Positions 34,428 through 42,368 of a stretch of 64,000 nucleotides of DNA are shown here, in pieces. The notes under the pieces are model-generated. The model was not told the DNA's origin and did no database searches. It worked only from the letters and a program-made list of their open reading frames with translations. Within the stretch, counting starts at the first letter, position 1. Every line of letters starts with the position of its first letter. Source of the stretch: Streptomyces sp. NBC_01237 (GTDB taxonomy: Bacteria > Actinomycetota > Actinomycetes > Streptomycetales > Streptomycetaceae); contig NZ_CP108508.1 of the NCBI RefSeq assembly GCF_035917275.1, positions 3,286,001-3,350,000 on the forward strand. Direction: 5' to 3'. A program made the position numbers and the translations under genes.

Positions 34428-37400
34428 GCCTGCTCCCCCTTGAGCATCAGGTCGGCGACGCGGGCGGCCGCGGTGCCGTCGTCGAGGTCGCAGAAAGCCT
34501 CGCGGAACCGGTCGTAGGCCCCCCGGTGGGCCGCGGTGGCGGACTCGGGATCGCGCAGGGCCTCCACCACGCCCTCCGACGTCGGGATCAGCGGTCCGGG
34601 GGCCCGGCTCTCGAAGTCGAAGCAGAAGCCGCGCAGGGTGTCGCGGTAGTGCTCCAGGTCATGGGTGTGGAAGAGCATCGGCCGGCCGGTCTGCGCGAAG
34701 TCGAACATCAGGGAGGAGTAGTCGGTGACCAGGCAGTCGCTGATCAGCATCAGCTCGGTGACGTCCGGGTAGCGCGAGACGTCGCGGACGAAGTCGTCCT
34801 GCGGCACGCTGCCGCCGACGAGGTAGTGGCGCCGCACGAGGAGTACGTGATCGTCGCCGAGGGCCCGCCGCGCCAGGTCCGGGTCGAGGAGGAGATCGGG
34901 CTCGTACCGGCCGCCCCGCTTGGGCCGGTCCTCCCGCCAGGTGGGGGCGTACAGGACGACCCGCTTGCCGTCGGGGATCGCGAGCCGTTCCCGTACGGCG
35001 GCGGCGACCTTCCCCCGGTCGGGCGCGTACAGGAGGTCGTTGCGCGGGTAGCCGCACTCCAGGACCTCGCCGGTGTGCCCGAAGGCGCGGCGCATGATGG
35101 GGGTGGAGAAGCTGTTCGGGGAGACGAGCACACTCCACTGGGCCGCGCGTGCGGGCATCGACGCCATGTAGGCGGCGTCGGCGTTCGGGGTGCCCGCGAG
35201 GTCGCGGCCGATGCGCTTGAGCGGGGTGCCGTGCCAGGTCTGGACGACGAACTGGCCCTGGGCCCGCTCGAACCATTCGGGCAGCTGGGTATTGGTGACG
35301 ATCCAGCGGCTGCGGGCCAGGGCCTCGTACCAATCGGCGCTGTGCAGGGTGACGGCGCGGACCCCGGCGGGGACCGCGGCCTGCTGGTCGCGCACGACCC
35401 AGAGGTGTTCGATCCCGGAATCGCGGCCGGCCAGCTCCTGGTGGATCGCGCGGGGCGAGTCGGAGTACTGACGCCCGTCGAAGCTGGAGTACAGGACGGC
35501 CGGGCGCGGTTCGGCGCCGCCCGCGCGCAGTGCGGCGTACCGCTCGCGCTGCCGCCGCTGACCGTACGCCCCCCGTTCCCGGACGGGCAGGGCGCTGCCG
35601 GACTCCAGGGCGAGCCGGTCGTGGAGGCGCCGCCGGAGGGTGAAGCGCCGGCCGCCCGCCTCTCGGTGGAGCGGGAGGGCGGTGTGCAGCGCCGCCCGCA
35701 CGCGGACCGGCCGGTACCGCTCCGGGTCGCTCTCGCCCGGTTCGCGGAGGAAGAGGTCCCAGCGGCCCTCGGCGAGCGGGAGCGTACCGCCCGGCCCCTC
35801 GACGGCGTCGGGAGCGAGCACGGCACGGAACCCGGAAGCGTCCGCGGCGCCGTCGGCCCCCGCGCCCGGTGTGCCGTGCACCGCGAGGACGGCCTCCTCC
35901 TGGTGTCCGCCGTGCCGCAGGACCAGCTCGTGGGCGCGGCCGGGCAGTTCCGGGTACGCGCCCTCGATGACGAGCTGCCCGGCTTCCGACCAGGTGAGCG
36001 AGGTGACCACGGGCTGCACGGCCCGGTCGGTGAGGACCAGGTCGCCGGACGGGTTGGCGGCCGCGTACAGCTCACGGCCGCCGGGCAGCGGATACCGCCC
36101 CTCCGCACCGTCCGGCCGGGCCGCGACGGTCAGCCGGCCTTCCCCGCCGACCAGTTGCACGCCCCAGACGTCGTCGCATCCCCGGAAGGCGCTGAGCGGA
36201 ATGTCGGCGACGCGCGAGGCGGGCGTTCCCCGCAGGGCGAATTCCCGCGTCTCCTTGGTACGCCACTCCTGGATGCGCAGCGCCACCGGTCCACCGTCGC
36301 CGAGGACCTTCACCTCCAGGCGTACCGCCCCGGCGACCGCGCTCTGGGCGATGAGGAGGGCGTCGACGCGCTCGGTGCGCAGCTCCAGCTTGTTGCCGGA
36401 CAGGACGGGGACGATACGGGTGCGCTCGTCGGTGTGGACGACGGCGGGCGGGGCCGGGTTGCCGAGCAGGCGCATCGGTCCGCGCCGGAGCCGCCCGGCG
36501 CCGAGAACGACCGACTCCAGCTTCCATGTGGTGCGACCGCCGCGCCCGGCCCCCCTGGCGGCGAGGCGGCGCGGGTCGATGACGGCTTCGAACCCGGAGC
36601 GCTCGTAGCGGTGCAGCGAACGGCCGGAGCGGGCGGCGGCCTCGTCCGTGGGCGCGGACCGCACCCGCAGCGGGATCAGCCGTCGCCCGGACCGCAGCCA
36701 GCCGGTTCCGGCCGACCGTCCGGGCGCGTTGCGGACGTAGGCGTACCCGGTGAGGCGCAGCAGCCCGTCCTTCCACACCGCCTCGGTGAGATGGGCGTGC
36801 ACGGGGAGGTCCGGTGCGGTCAGGGCGGTGACGGAGGGCGGCAACGGGTCCTGTACGGAGGGGTACTGGGCGTGCGGGCGCAGACGTCCGCGCACATGGA
36901 AGGTGTCGCGGTCGGCCTTCTCGTCGGCGAGCAGGGCGAGGAGTTCGGGCATCCGGCGTTCGCGGATGAGCTGCCATTTGACCCGCAGATGCAGCGGCAG
37001 CCCGGCGATTACGGCCGGTTCGACGGTGGCTGCGAAGGAGTTGGCGTGTTCGAGGAAGGCTTCGTGGAACGCGGCGTCCCCGTCCGGCAGCGCCTCGATG
37101 AACAGCCACAGGTCGCCCGAGAGTGCGTGGGCGTCGTACTTCCGCTTGGCGTCGGGCAGTTCGCGGTCCGCGAGGAACCGGCTGACGGTGCTCACGGCGG
37201 TGACCCGGTCGCGGATACCCCTGGGCACGGCGCGGCGGCTGGTGATCGACCCGTCGCGGTCCCGCCAGTGGTAGACGGGCTCCTCGACGACATCGACCGC
37301 GCGGGCCAGGAAGTGGGCGGGCAGGACGACGGCGATGTCCTCGTACAGCACACCGGACGGGAAGGCGAAGGCGTGCTCGTCCCAGAAGGTTCTGCGGAAC

Positions 37401-37894
37401 ACCTTGTTGCAGGCGATACGGTCGCCGAGCAGGATCCAGTCGCGGGTGACATGGGTGCCGGGACGGGCCTTCTCCATCGGCCTGCGGAACATCGGGGACT
37501 GTTCGAGCGCCCCGTTCGCCCGCAGCCGGAGCACATTGCCGGTGGCGAAGTCGGAGCCGGAGCGGTCGAGTTCGGCGATCATCCGCTCGTACGCGCCGGG
37601 CGGGACGATGTCGTCGCTGTCGACGAACGCCAGGAACTCCCCGCCGCTGCCGGCCTCACGGACCCCGGCGTTGCGGGCGGCGCCGAGTCCCCCGTTCTCC
37701 TGCCGCACCAGCCGGAAGCGCGGATCTTTCGCCGCGAACTCCTCCGCGACGCGCCCGCTGCCGTCGGTGGAGCCGTCGTCGACCATGACGACCTCCAGGT
37801 CGGGCAGGGTCTGTTCGGCGAGCGAGGTCAGGCAGGCACCGAGATACTCCTCGACGTTGTAGAGGGGGACGACGACGGTGAGACGGGGTGCCAT
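34424..37894 (-). CDS. Large GT2/CDP-glycerol glycerophosphotransferase
   Basis: Three-part enzyme of 1156 aa. The GT2 domain (about 1-240) has TVVVPLYNVEEYL, MVDDGSTDGSG and FVDSDD, all intact. The middle (about 330-760) contains beta-sandwich-like segments similar to those in the 42369 gene. The TagF-like domain (about 790-1150) has TWHGTPLKRIG (about 881), CGYPRNDLLY, LYAPTWRED and TDYSSLMFDF (about 1053). It is the first gene of the leftward operon 34424-31563-30424. Closest visible relative in the window is the 1198-aa protein at 42369; the two share long stretches such as FRRxFWDxHAFAFP. Confidence 0.87.
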   Translation of the reverse strand: MAPRLTVVVPLYNVEEYLGACLTSLAEQTLPDLEVVMVDDGSTDGSGRVAEEFAAKDPRFRLVRQENGGLGAARNAGVREAGSGGEFLAFVDSDDIVPPGAYERMIAELDRSGSDFATGNVLRLRANGALEQSPMFRRPMEKARPGTHVTRDWILLGDRIACNKVFRRTFWDEHAFAFPSGVLYEDIAVVLPAHFLARAVDVVEEPVYHWRDRDGSITSRRAVPRGIRDRVTAVSTVSRFLADRELPDAKRKYDAHALSGDLWLFIEALPDGDAAFHEAFLEHANSFAATVEPAVIAGLPLHLRVKWQLIRERRMPELLALLADEKADRDTFHVRGRLRPHAQYPSVQDPLPPSVTALTAPDLPVHAHLTEAVWKDGLLRLTGYAYVRNAPGRSAGTGWLRSGRRLIPLRVRSAPTDEAAARSGRSLHRYERSGFEAVIDPRRLAARGAGRGGRTTWKLESVVLGAGRLRRGPMRLLGNPAPPAVVHTDERTRIVPVLSGNKLELRTERVDALLIAQSAVAGAVRLEVKVLGDGGPVALRIQEWRTKETREFALRGTPASRVADIPLSAFRGCDDVWGVQLVGGEGRLTVAARPDGAEGRYPLPGGRELYAAANPSGDLVLTDRAVQPVVTSLTWSEAGQLVIEGAYPELPGRAHELVLRHGGHQEEAVLAVHGTPGAGADGAADASGFRAVLAPDAVEGPGGTLPLAEGRWDLFLREPGESDPERYRPVRVRAALHTALPLHREAGGRRFTLRRRLHDRLALESGSALPVRERGAYGQRRQRERYAALRAGGAEPRPAVLYSSFDGRQYSDSPRAIHQELAGRDSGIEHLWVVRDQQAAVPAGVRAVTLHSADWYEALARSRWIVTNTQLPEWFERAQGQFVVQTWHGTPLKRIGRDLAGTPNADAAYMASMPARAAQWSVLVSPNSFSTPIMRRAFGHTGEVLECGYPRNDLLYAPDRGKVAAAVRERLAIPDGKRVVLYAPTWREDRPKRGGRYEPDLLLDPDLARRALGDDHVLLVRRHYLVGGSVPQDDFVRDVSRYPDVTELMLISDCLVTDYSSLMFDFAQTGRPMLFHTHDLEHYRDTLRGFCFDFESRAPGPLIPTSEGVVEALRDPESATAAHRGAYDRFREAFCDLDDGTAAARVADLMLKGEQA

Positions 37895-38199
37895 CGCTGC
37901 GCACGATCCTTCCGGCGGACGACATCAAGTGGTCTACGGGGTAACAACCTTCACCGCGTGGCCGGGTCACCCGATCGGAGCCATACGGGTGACACGCCGA
38001 GGAGGGCGCGCCGGACCGGGGTGGCGGCCACGGTGACGCGGCCGAGCCCCGCACCGGGAAGGGGACGGGGCTCGTTTCGACTGCGGGAATGGGTCAGGGG
38101 TCCGGACGCCAGGGGTCCGGACGTCAGAGGTCCGGACGTCAGAGGTCGGGACGTCAGAAGGCCGGGACGTCAGAAGGCCGGACGCCCGAGGTCCGGACG
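37895..38199. other. 305-bp gap with hairpin and tandem repeat
   Basis: The gap upstream of the large enzyme gene holds its promoter (not pinned down), a hairpin at 38043-38074 (arms cgagccccg and cggggctcg), and a seven-unit 15-bp tandem repeat at 38096-38201. No gene seen. Confidence 0.7.
38043..38074. terminator. 9-bp stem-loop downstream of the TylF-like gene
   Basis: Arms 38043-38051 and 38066-38074 pair perfectly. It is followed on the + strand by gtttc, but the only nearby gene end is leftward, so its orientation is uncertain. Confidence 0.5.
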
Positions 38200-38201
38200 T
38201 C
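38096..38201. repeat. Seven tandem 15-bp units at a stop codon
   Basis: Units of agaggtccggacgtc with one to three changes each, one unit of 16 bp. The last unit overlaps the TGA of the methyltransferase gene (38200-38202). Each unit contains two short palindromes (tccgga and gacgtc). Confidence 0.92.
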
Positions 38202-39057
38202 AGGGCTTGACGGCGATCCGGCCCTCGTCCATGCGCAGCAGCAACAGCTGCTCGCCGGTCTTCTCCAGGAACTCGTCGACGGCCTGCCGCGACCCCTGCC
38301 AGTACCCGTAGTCGTCGATGAGCAGCACACCCCCGCTCACCAGCCGCGAGTAGAGGTGCTCCAACTCGTGCTTGGTCGACGCGTACCAGTCGGTGTCCAG
38401 GCGCAGGATCGAGATCTGCTCCGGCGCGTTCGCCGGGAGGGTGTCCTCGACCATGCCCTGCACGTAGTGGACGCGGTTCTTCGGGTACGGAACGGTCTCG
38501 AAGCCCGCCCGGACGTCCTCCAGCGAGGCCACCGCCCAGATCGGCCGGTCCTTGCCCTGGGCGTCGAGCAGCTCCTGCGCCGACCTGCCGTCGCGCCGCA
38601 GGTCCTCCGCCGTGGGCGGGGTCATGCCCTCGTACGTGTCGAAGAGGTAGAGCTCGCGCTCGGTCTCGCCGAGCGACAGCAGGGTCTTCGCACAGGCCTG
38701 CATGGAACCGCCGCGCCACACACCGCACTCGACGATGTCGCCGGGGATGTCGTGCCGGACGATGTGGCGGGTCGCCAGGATGAGGGCGTTGAGCCGCTCG
38801 GGAGAGGTCATCGAGTACGGCTTGACCGCACTGATGATGTCCTTCGCCTCATCGTCGTAGTCCGCCGGGAACTGCGGTCCGGCCTTCGGCTTCGGCTTGG
38901 GCTGCGGCTTCGGTTCGGGGGCCGCTTCCGTCCCGGCCGCGGCGGGTGCGGGAGCCGGTTCCGCCGGGGCGGTGCGGGCGGCGGGCACCGTCGCCCGCCT
39001 GAGCTGATATCCGGTGAGCTGCTGAAGGACGCCGTTGACGGCGTTGCGCCAAGCCAT
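38200..39057 (-). CDS. TylF/MycF-family O-methyltransferase
   Basis: Class I SAM-dependent methyltransferase of 285 aa. The SAM site appears as GDIVECGVWRGGSM (about 106-119) and LYLFDTYEGMTPP; ILRLDTDWYASTKHELEHLY and LIDDYGYWQGSRQAV give the metal-binding acidic residues typical of the TylF family, which methylates sugar hydroxyls. An Ala/Pro/Lys-rich linker (about 27-63) precedes the domain. Possible starts are ATG 39057 (used here), ATG 39090 and TTG 39105. In a wall-polymer locus it may O-methylate polymer sugars; methylated galactose has been reported in S. coelicolor wall glycopolymers as far as I recall. Confidence 0.83.
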   Translation of the reverse strand: MAWRNAVNGVLQQLTGYQLRRATVPAARTAPAEPAPAPAAAGTEAAPEPKPQPKPKPKAGPQFPADYDDEAKDIISAVKPYSMTSPERLNALILATRHIVRHDIPGDIVECGVWRGGSMQACAKTLLSLGETERELYLFDTYEGMTPPTAEDLRRDGRSAQELLDAQGKDRPIWAVASLEDVRAGFETVPYPKNRVHYVQGMVEDTLPANAPEQISILRLDTDWYASTKHELEHLYSRLVSGGVLLIDDYGYWQGSRQAVDEFLEKTGEQLLLLRMDEGRIAVKP

Positions 39058-39109
39058 GCCCCCGGACAGTACGCGCGGTTTGCGGCGCATGTCACTTTTC
39101 GTCAACCTG

Positions 39110-39916
39110 CTATTGATTTGCGCCTGTTGCCCCGGACGGCCAGGACCCGGCCTCGGCCCGCGCGGGAGCGTCCTCGGGCGCGGCCTGGGCCGGTACTCCG
39201 TCGGGGACAGCGTCGGGCAGGCTCTCCGGAGCCGCCTTGGGGCGTCCGCACTGCTCGCGGCCCGTCAGCGGGCTGGGCAGCGGAATGCCGTCGACACCGC
39301 CGACCCGGTTGGCCCACCAGACGGCCAGCTCCCGTACGGCGAACATGGTCAGCCGGGGATAGCGCTGCGGCTTGCGGAAGACGCCCACGGAGTCGCCCCA
39401 GTAGGCGGCCTTCTTGTCGATGGCCCGATAGTCGTGCCAGATGCCCTTGCGCGGCGGGAAGTCCGTGTACGCCTCGCAGAGTTCGAGCCGGGAGTGCGCG
39501 GCCAGGGCACGGAAGCCGTCGGGGTAGTAGCGCCAGCAGTCCTGGGCGTCATGGGCGTGCCCGCGCGAGGGCGCGGTGATGAAGGCGTAGCCGCCGGGCT
39601 TCAGGACACGGGCGATCTCCAGCATCGTCGCCCAGAAGAACGGGATGTGCTCGAACGCCTGGCCGGAGAGGACGGCGTCGGCGCTGTTGGACTTGGCGGG
39701 GATGCGGTACGGACGGGTCATCACGGCGTCGACGTTGGGGCCGTCGAGCACGTCGACACCGACGTAGTCGATGTCATGGGCGGCGAGCAGACCCTTGTGG
39801 GTACGGGTCTGCCGGTCGGAGACGCGCGAGCCGAGATCGACGACGCGGTGCCTGCGCGACGTGGGCAGATACTCCTCGACGCAGAGTTCCATCTGTTCAT
39901 AGGCGGACCGGTGCAT
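39110..39916 (-). CDS. SAM-dependent methyltransferase (Methyltransf_11-like)
   Basis: Class I methyltransferase of 268 aa. The SAM-binding core is HRVVDLGSRVSD (about 23-34), DYVGVDVLDGPNVD (acidic loop), DAVLSGQAFEHI and IARVLKPGGYAFITAPS. The C-terminal 40 residues are Pro/Ala-rich and probably disordered. ATG at 39914-39916, with GGGAG eight bases upstream. It ends about 50 bp before the TylF-like gene start. The acceptor is unknown; a wall-polymer sugar or lipid intermediate is suggested only by context. Confidence 0.82.
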   Translation of the reverse strand: MHRSAYEQMELCVEEYLPTSRRHRVVDLGSRVSDRQTRTHKGLLAAHDIDYVGVDVLDGPNVDAVMTRPYRIPAKSNSADAVLSGQAFEHIPFFWATMLEIARVLKPGGYAFITAPSRGHAHDAQDCWRYYPDGFRALAAHSRLELCEAYTDFPPRKGIWHDYRAIDKKAAYWGDSVGVFRKPQRYPRLTMFAVRELAVWWANRVGGVDGIPLPSPLTGREQCGRPKAAPESLPDAVPDGVPAQAAPEDAPARAEAGSWPSGATGANQ

Positions 39917-40106
39917 GGACGTTCTCCCAACGTTGCCGTGTGCGCGAGCTGTTGAGGACAACGACGGTGCCGGGCAGAGGGGTCGCGGCGGACGCGCCCG
40001 CTGAGCCGTTCGGGTGGTGCCGTGCCCGCCGGTACGGGCCCGCCCGCCCGGTACGGTCCCGCGCTCCGTCCGAAGCACCCCCCGTCCGACGTACCCCCGC
40101 CCCGCC

Positions 40107-42266
40107 TCACTCCGTCCCGAAGAACCGCCGCACCACGCGCTCCGCCGCGTGCCCGTCGTCGTACGGGCAGAACCGCTCGCGGAACGCCGAGCGCAGGACG
40201 GCCGACCGCTGCGCGCGCCACTCCCCCGTCCGCAGCACCTCCAGCAGTTCGCCCTGGGTGGCGGCGACGGGCCCCGGGGTGTCACCGGGGCGGCCGGAGA
40301 GCAGGTCGATGTACGTCCCTCGCGAGGCCCGGTACGCGTCCCAGTCGGGGGCGTAGCAGATGACCGGACGGTCCAGACAGGCGTAGTCGAACATCAGGGA
40401 GGAGTAGTCGGTGATCAACGCATCGGCGGCCAGGCAGAGTTCCTCGACCACCGGATGCCCCGTGACGTCCCGGACCCGGCCCGCAGCCCCGATCCCGGCC
40501 GAGCGCCCGTAGAAGTAGTGCGCCCGCACCAGCACCACGTACTGCGGCCCGAGTTCACGGGCGAACCGGTCCGGGTCGAGCTGCGGGACGAAACCCTTGC
40601 GGTAGTCGCGGTGGGTCGGGGCGTAGAGCAGGGCGGTCTGTCCGGGGGCGATGCCGAGATCCGCGCGCAGCTTCGCGACGTGTTCCCGCGTCGCGGTGAA
40701 GAAGATGTCGTTGCGCGGATAGCCGAGGTCCAGATGCTCGTACGAGGACGGATAGACCCGGTCCCAGATCTCGGTGGTGTGCGGGTTGGCGGAGAGGCTG
40801 AAGTCCCACTGGTCGGCGTGGGCGAGGATCTTCCCGAAGCTGATGCCATGGGTGAGGGCGGGGTACGCCCGCTGGTCCAGGCCCATGGTCTTCAGCGGGG
40901 TCCCGTGGTGGGTCTGGAGGTAGCGCTGGCCGGGGCGTTTGGTGAAACCGCCGGGGAAGCTGGAGTTGTTGATCAGATACGTGGCGGTGGCCATGGCCCG
41001 CCAGTAGGCGCGCGAGCCCTCGATGACGTACGGGATGCCCGGCGGGACGCGGTCGCGGTGACGGGAGGAGACCACCCACAGGCCGCGGACGTGCGGGACG
41101 AGTTCGCGGGCCTTGGCGTGGATGGCGGCGGGATTGCAGGCGACGCCCCGGTTCCAGTACGCCCCGTACACGGCGAGGTCCGGGTCCAGCGGCCGGTGCA
41201 GATCGGCGCGGTAGGCGGCCCGCATCACCCGCGCCCGCAGCGCCTTCCGGCTCCGCCCGTACGCCGCCGCGGCACCGGCGCGCCCGGCCCCGGCCGCCTG
41301 CCGGGCGCGGTGGGCGGCGTACGGTCCGGGGAGCCCGGCGGCCCGGAAGAACGCCGCCCGGTCTCCGGGGCGGATACGTCCGGGGTCCGCCAGGACGGCC
41401 AGCAGGTGTGCGGTGCGGGCCTGGTGGAGGCGGGGGTCGTCTCCGGTCTCGGCGAGGAGGCGGGCGTACGCGTCGATCACCGCGAAGTGCCCGCGCCCCG
41501 GAGTGGCGGCGAACGTGCCGGTGCGGCGCAGGCGGTGGCGGACGCAGACCCGGTCCAGGCGGGCGAGGGTGCCGGCGTCGGTCGCGAGGAGGATCGCCCG
41601 GTGGACGGGGACGACCTCCTCGTACACGCCGTCGGTGAAGCGGAGCCGGTGGGCGGTCCAGAAAGCGCGGCGGAACAGCTGATTGCCGGGGGCGGGCGCG
41701 TCGTCCGGCGGCCGGACGTCCCCCCACCAGTCGACACGGTCGTGGCCGAGGCGCAGGACATCCGGAGCCACCCCGTGAACGCCCCCCGTACCGGGACCGT
41801 CCGTACCGGGACCATCCGCGCGGGGGTCGCCCGTACCGGGACCATCCGCGCGGGGACCGTCCGTACTCGGCCGGAACTCGCTCAGCCGGTCCGCCATCGC
41901 CTCCAGGGCTCCCGGCAGCAGCAGGTCGTCGGCGTCCAGGAAGAGGAGGTAGCCTCCCCGCGCCTCGTCGGCCCCGGCGTTGCGGGCCGCACCGGCGCCG
42001 AACGAGGTCCCGGCCACCGCTTCGGCCCCCGCTTCGGCCCCCGCGCCCCGGTGTCCGGCCGTCGCCGCCATGGTCAGCACCCGCACCCGGGGGTCGCGCC
42101 GGGCGTACTCCGCCGCGATGGCGGCGCTGCCGTCCACCGACCCGTCGTCGACGATAATCAGCTCCCACGCGCACTCCCGGGTCACCGCCTGGCCGAGCAC
42201 GGAGTCCAGAGCCGCCCTCAGATATCCCTGGGAGCGGCGGACGGGCACGACGACAGTGAGGAGCAT
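40107..42266 (-). CDS. GT2 glycosyltransferase fused to CDP-glycerol glycerophosphotransferase
   Basis: Bifunctional enzyme of 719 aa, similar in design to the 745-aa protein at 28135. The GT2 domain has TVVVPVRRSQGYL, IVDDGSVDGSA and LFLDADD; an insert at about 132-162 is a repetitive Gly/Pro/Asp tract. The C-terminal TagF-like domain has THHGTPLKTMG (about 450), LGYPRNDIFF, LYAPTHRDY and TDYSSLMFDY (about 615). Both sites look intact. The start ATG at 42264-42266 faces the divergent gene at 42369 across 102 bp. Confidence 0.87.
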   Translation of the reverse strand: MLLTVVVPVRRSQGYLRAALDSVLGQAVTRECAWELIIVDDGSVDGSAAIAAEYARRDPRVRVLTMAATAGHRGAGAEAGAEAVAGTSFGAGAARNAGADEARGGYLLFLDADDLLLPGALEAMADRLSEFRPSTDGPRADGPGTGDPRADGPGTDGPGTGGVHGVAPDVLRLGHDRVDWWGDVRPPDDAPAPGNQLFRRAFWTAHRLRFTDGVYEEVVPVHRAILLATDAGTLARLDRVCVRHRLRRTGTFAATPGRGHFAVIDAYARLLAETGDDPRLHQARTAHLLAVLADPGRIRPGDRAAFFRAAGLPGPYAAHRARQAAGAGRAGAAAAYGRSRKALRARVMRAAYRADLHRPLDPDLAVYGAYWNRGVACNPAAIHAKARELVPHVRGLWVVSSRHRDRVPPGIPYVIEGSRAYWRAMATATYLINNSSFPGGFTKRPGQRYLQTHHGTPLKTMGLDQRAYPALTHGISFGKILAHADQWDFSLSANPHTTEIWDRVYPSSYEHLDLGYPRNDIFFTATREHVAKLRADLGIAPGQTALLYAPTHRDYRKGFVPQLDPDRFARELGPQYVVLVRAHYFYGRSAGIGAAGRVRDVTGHPVVEELCLAADALITDYSSLMFDYACLDRPVICYAPDWDAYRASRGTYIDLLSGRPGDTPGPVAATQGELLEVLRTGEWRAQRSAVLRSAFRERFCPYDDGHAAERVVRRFFGTE
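41763..41872 (-). repeat. Repeats coding for a Gly-Pro-Asp tract
   Basis: Imperfect 15-30 bp units based on accgtccgtaccgg and ccatccgcgcggg encode repeated DGPGT/DPRADG within the 719-aa enzyme, right after its DADD motif. Confidence 0.75.
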
Positions 42267-42368
42267 GGCAGCCGAGCGTAATGGCGGCCGTGCGCGTCCC
42301 GGCCCACGCGTTCACCCGTTCGGGGCAGCGCCGGTGACCCGGGGGGCCCACCCCGGTTGAGGCAGGGC
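42267..42368. promoter_or_regulatory. Divergent promoter gap between two wall-polymer genes
   Basis: The 102 bp between the starts at 42266 (-) and 42369 (+) must carry both promoters; I cannot pick -10/-35 elements with confidence. GAGGCAGGG before 42369 is the likely ribosome-binding site. Confidence 0.4.

Noticed and set aside
38096-38201. CRISPR-like array
   Set aside because: The 15-bp units are contiguous, with no spacers, and no cas genes are in the window.
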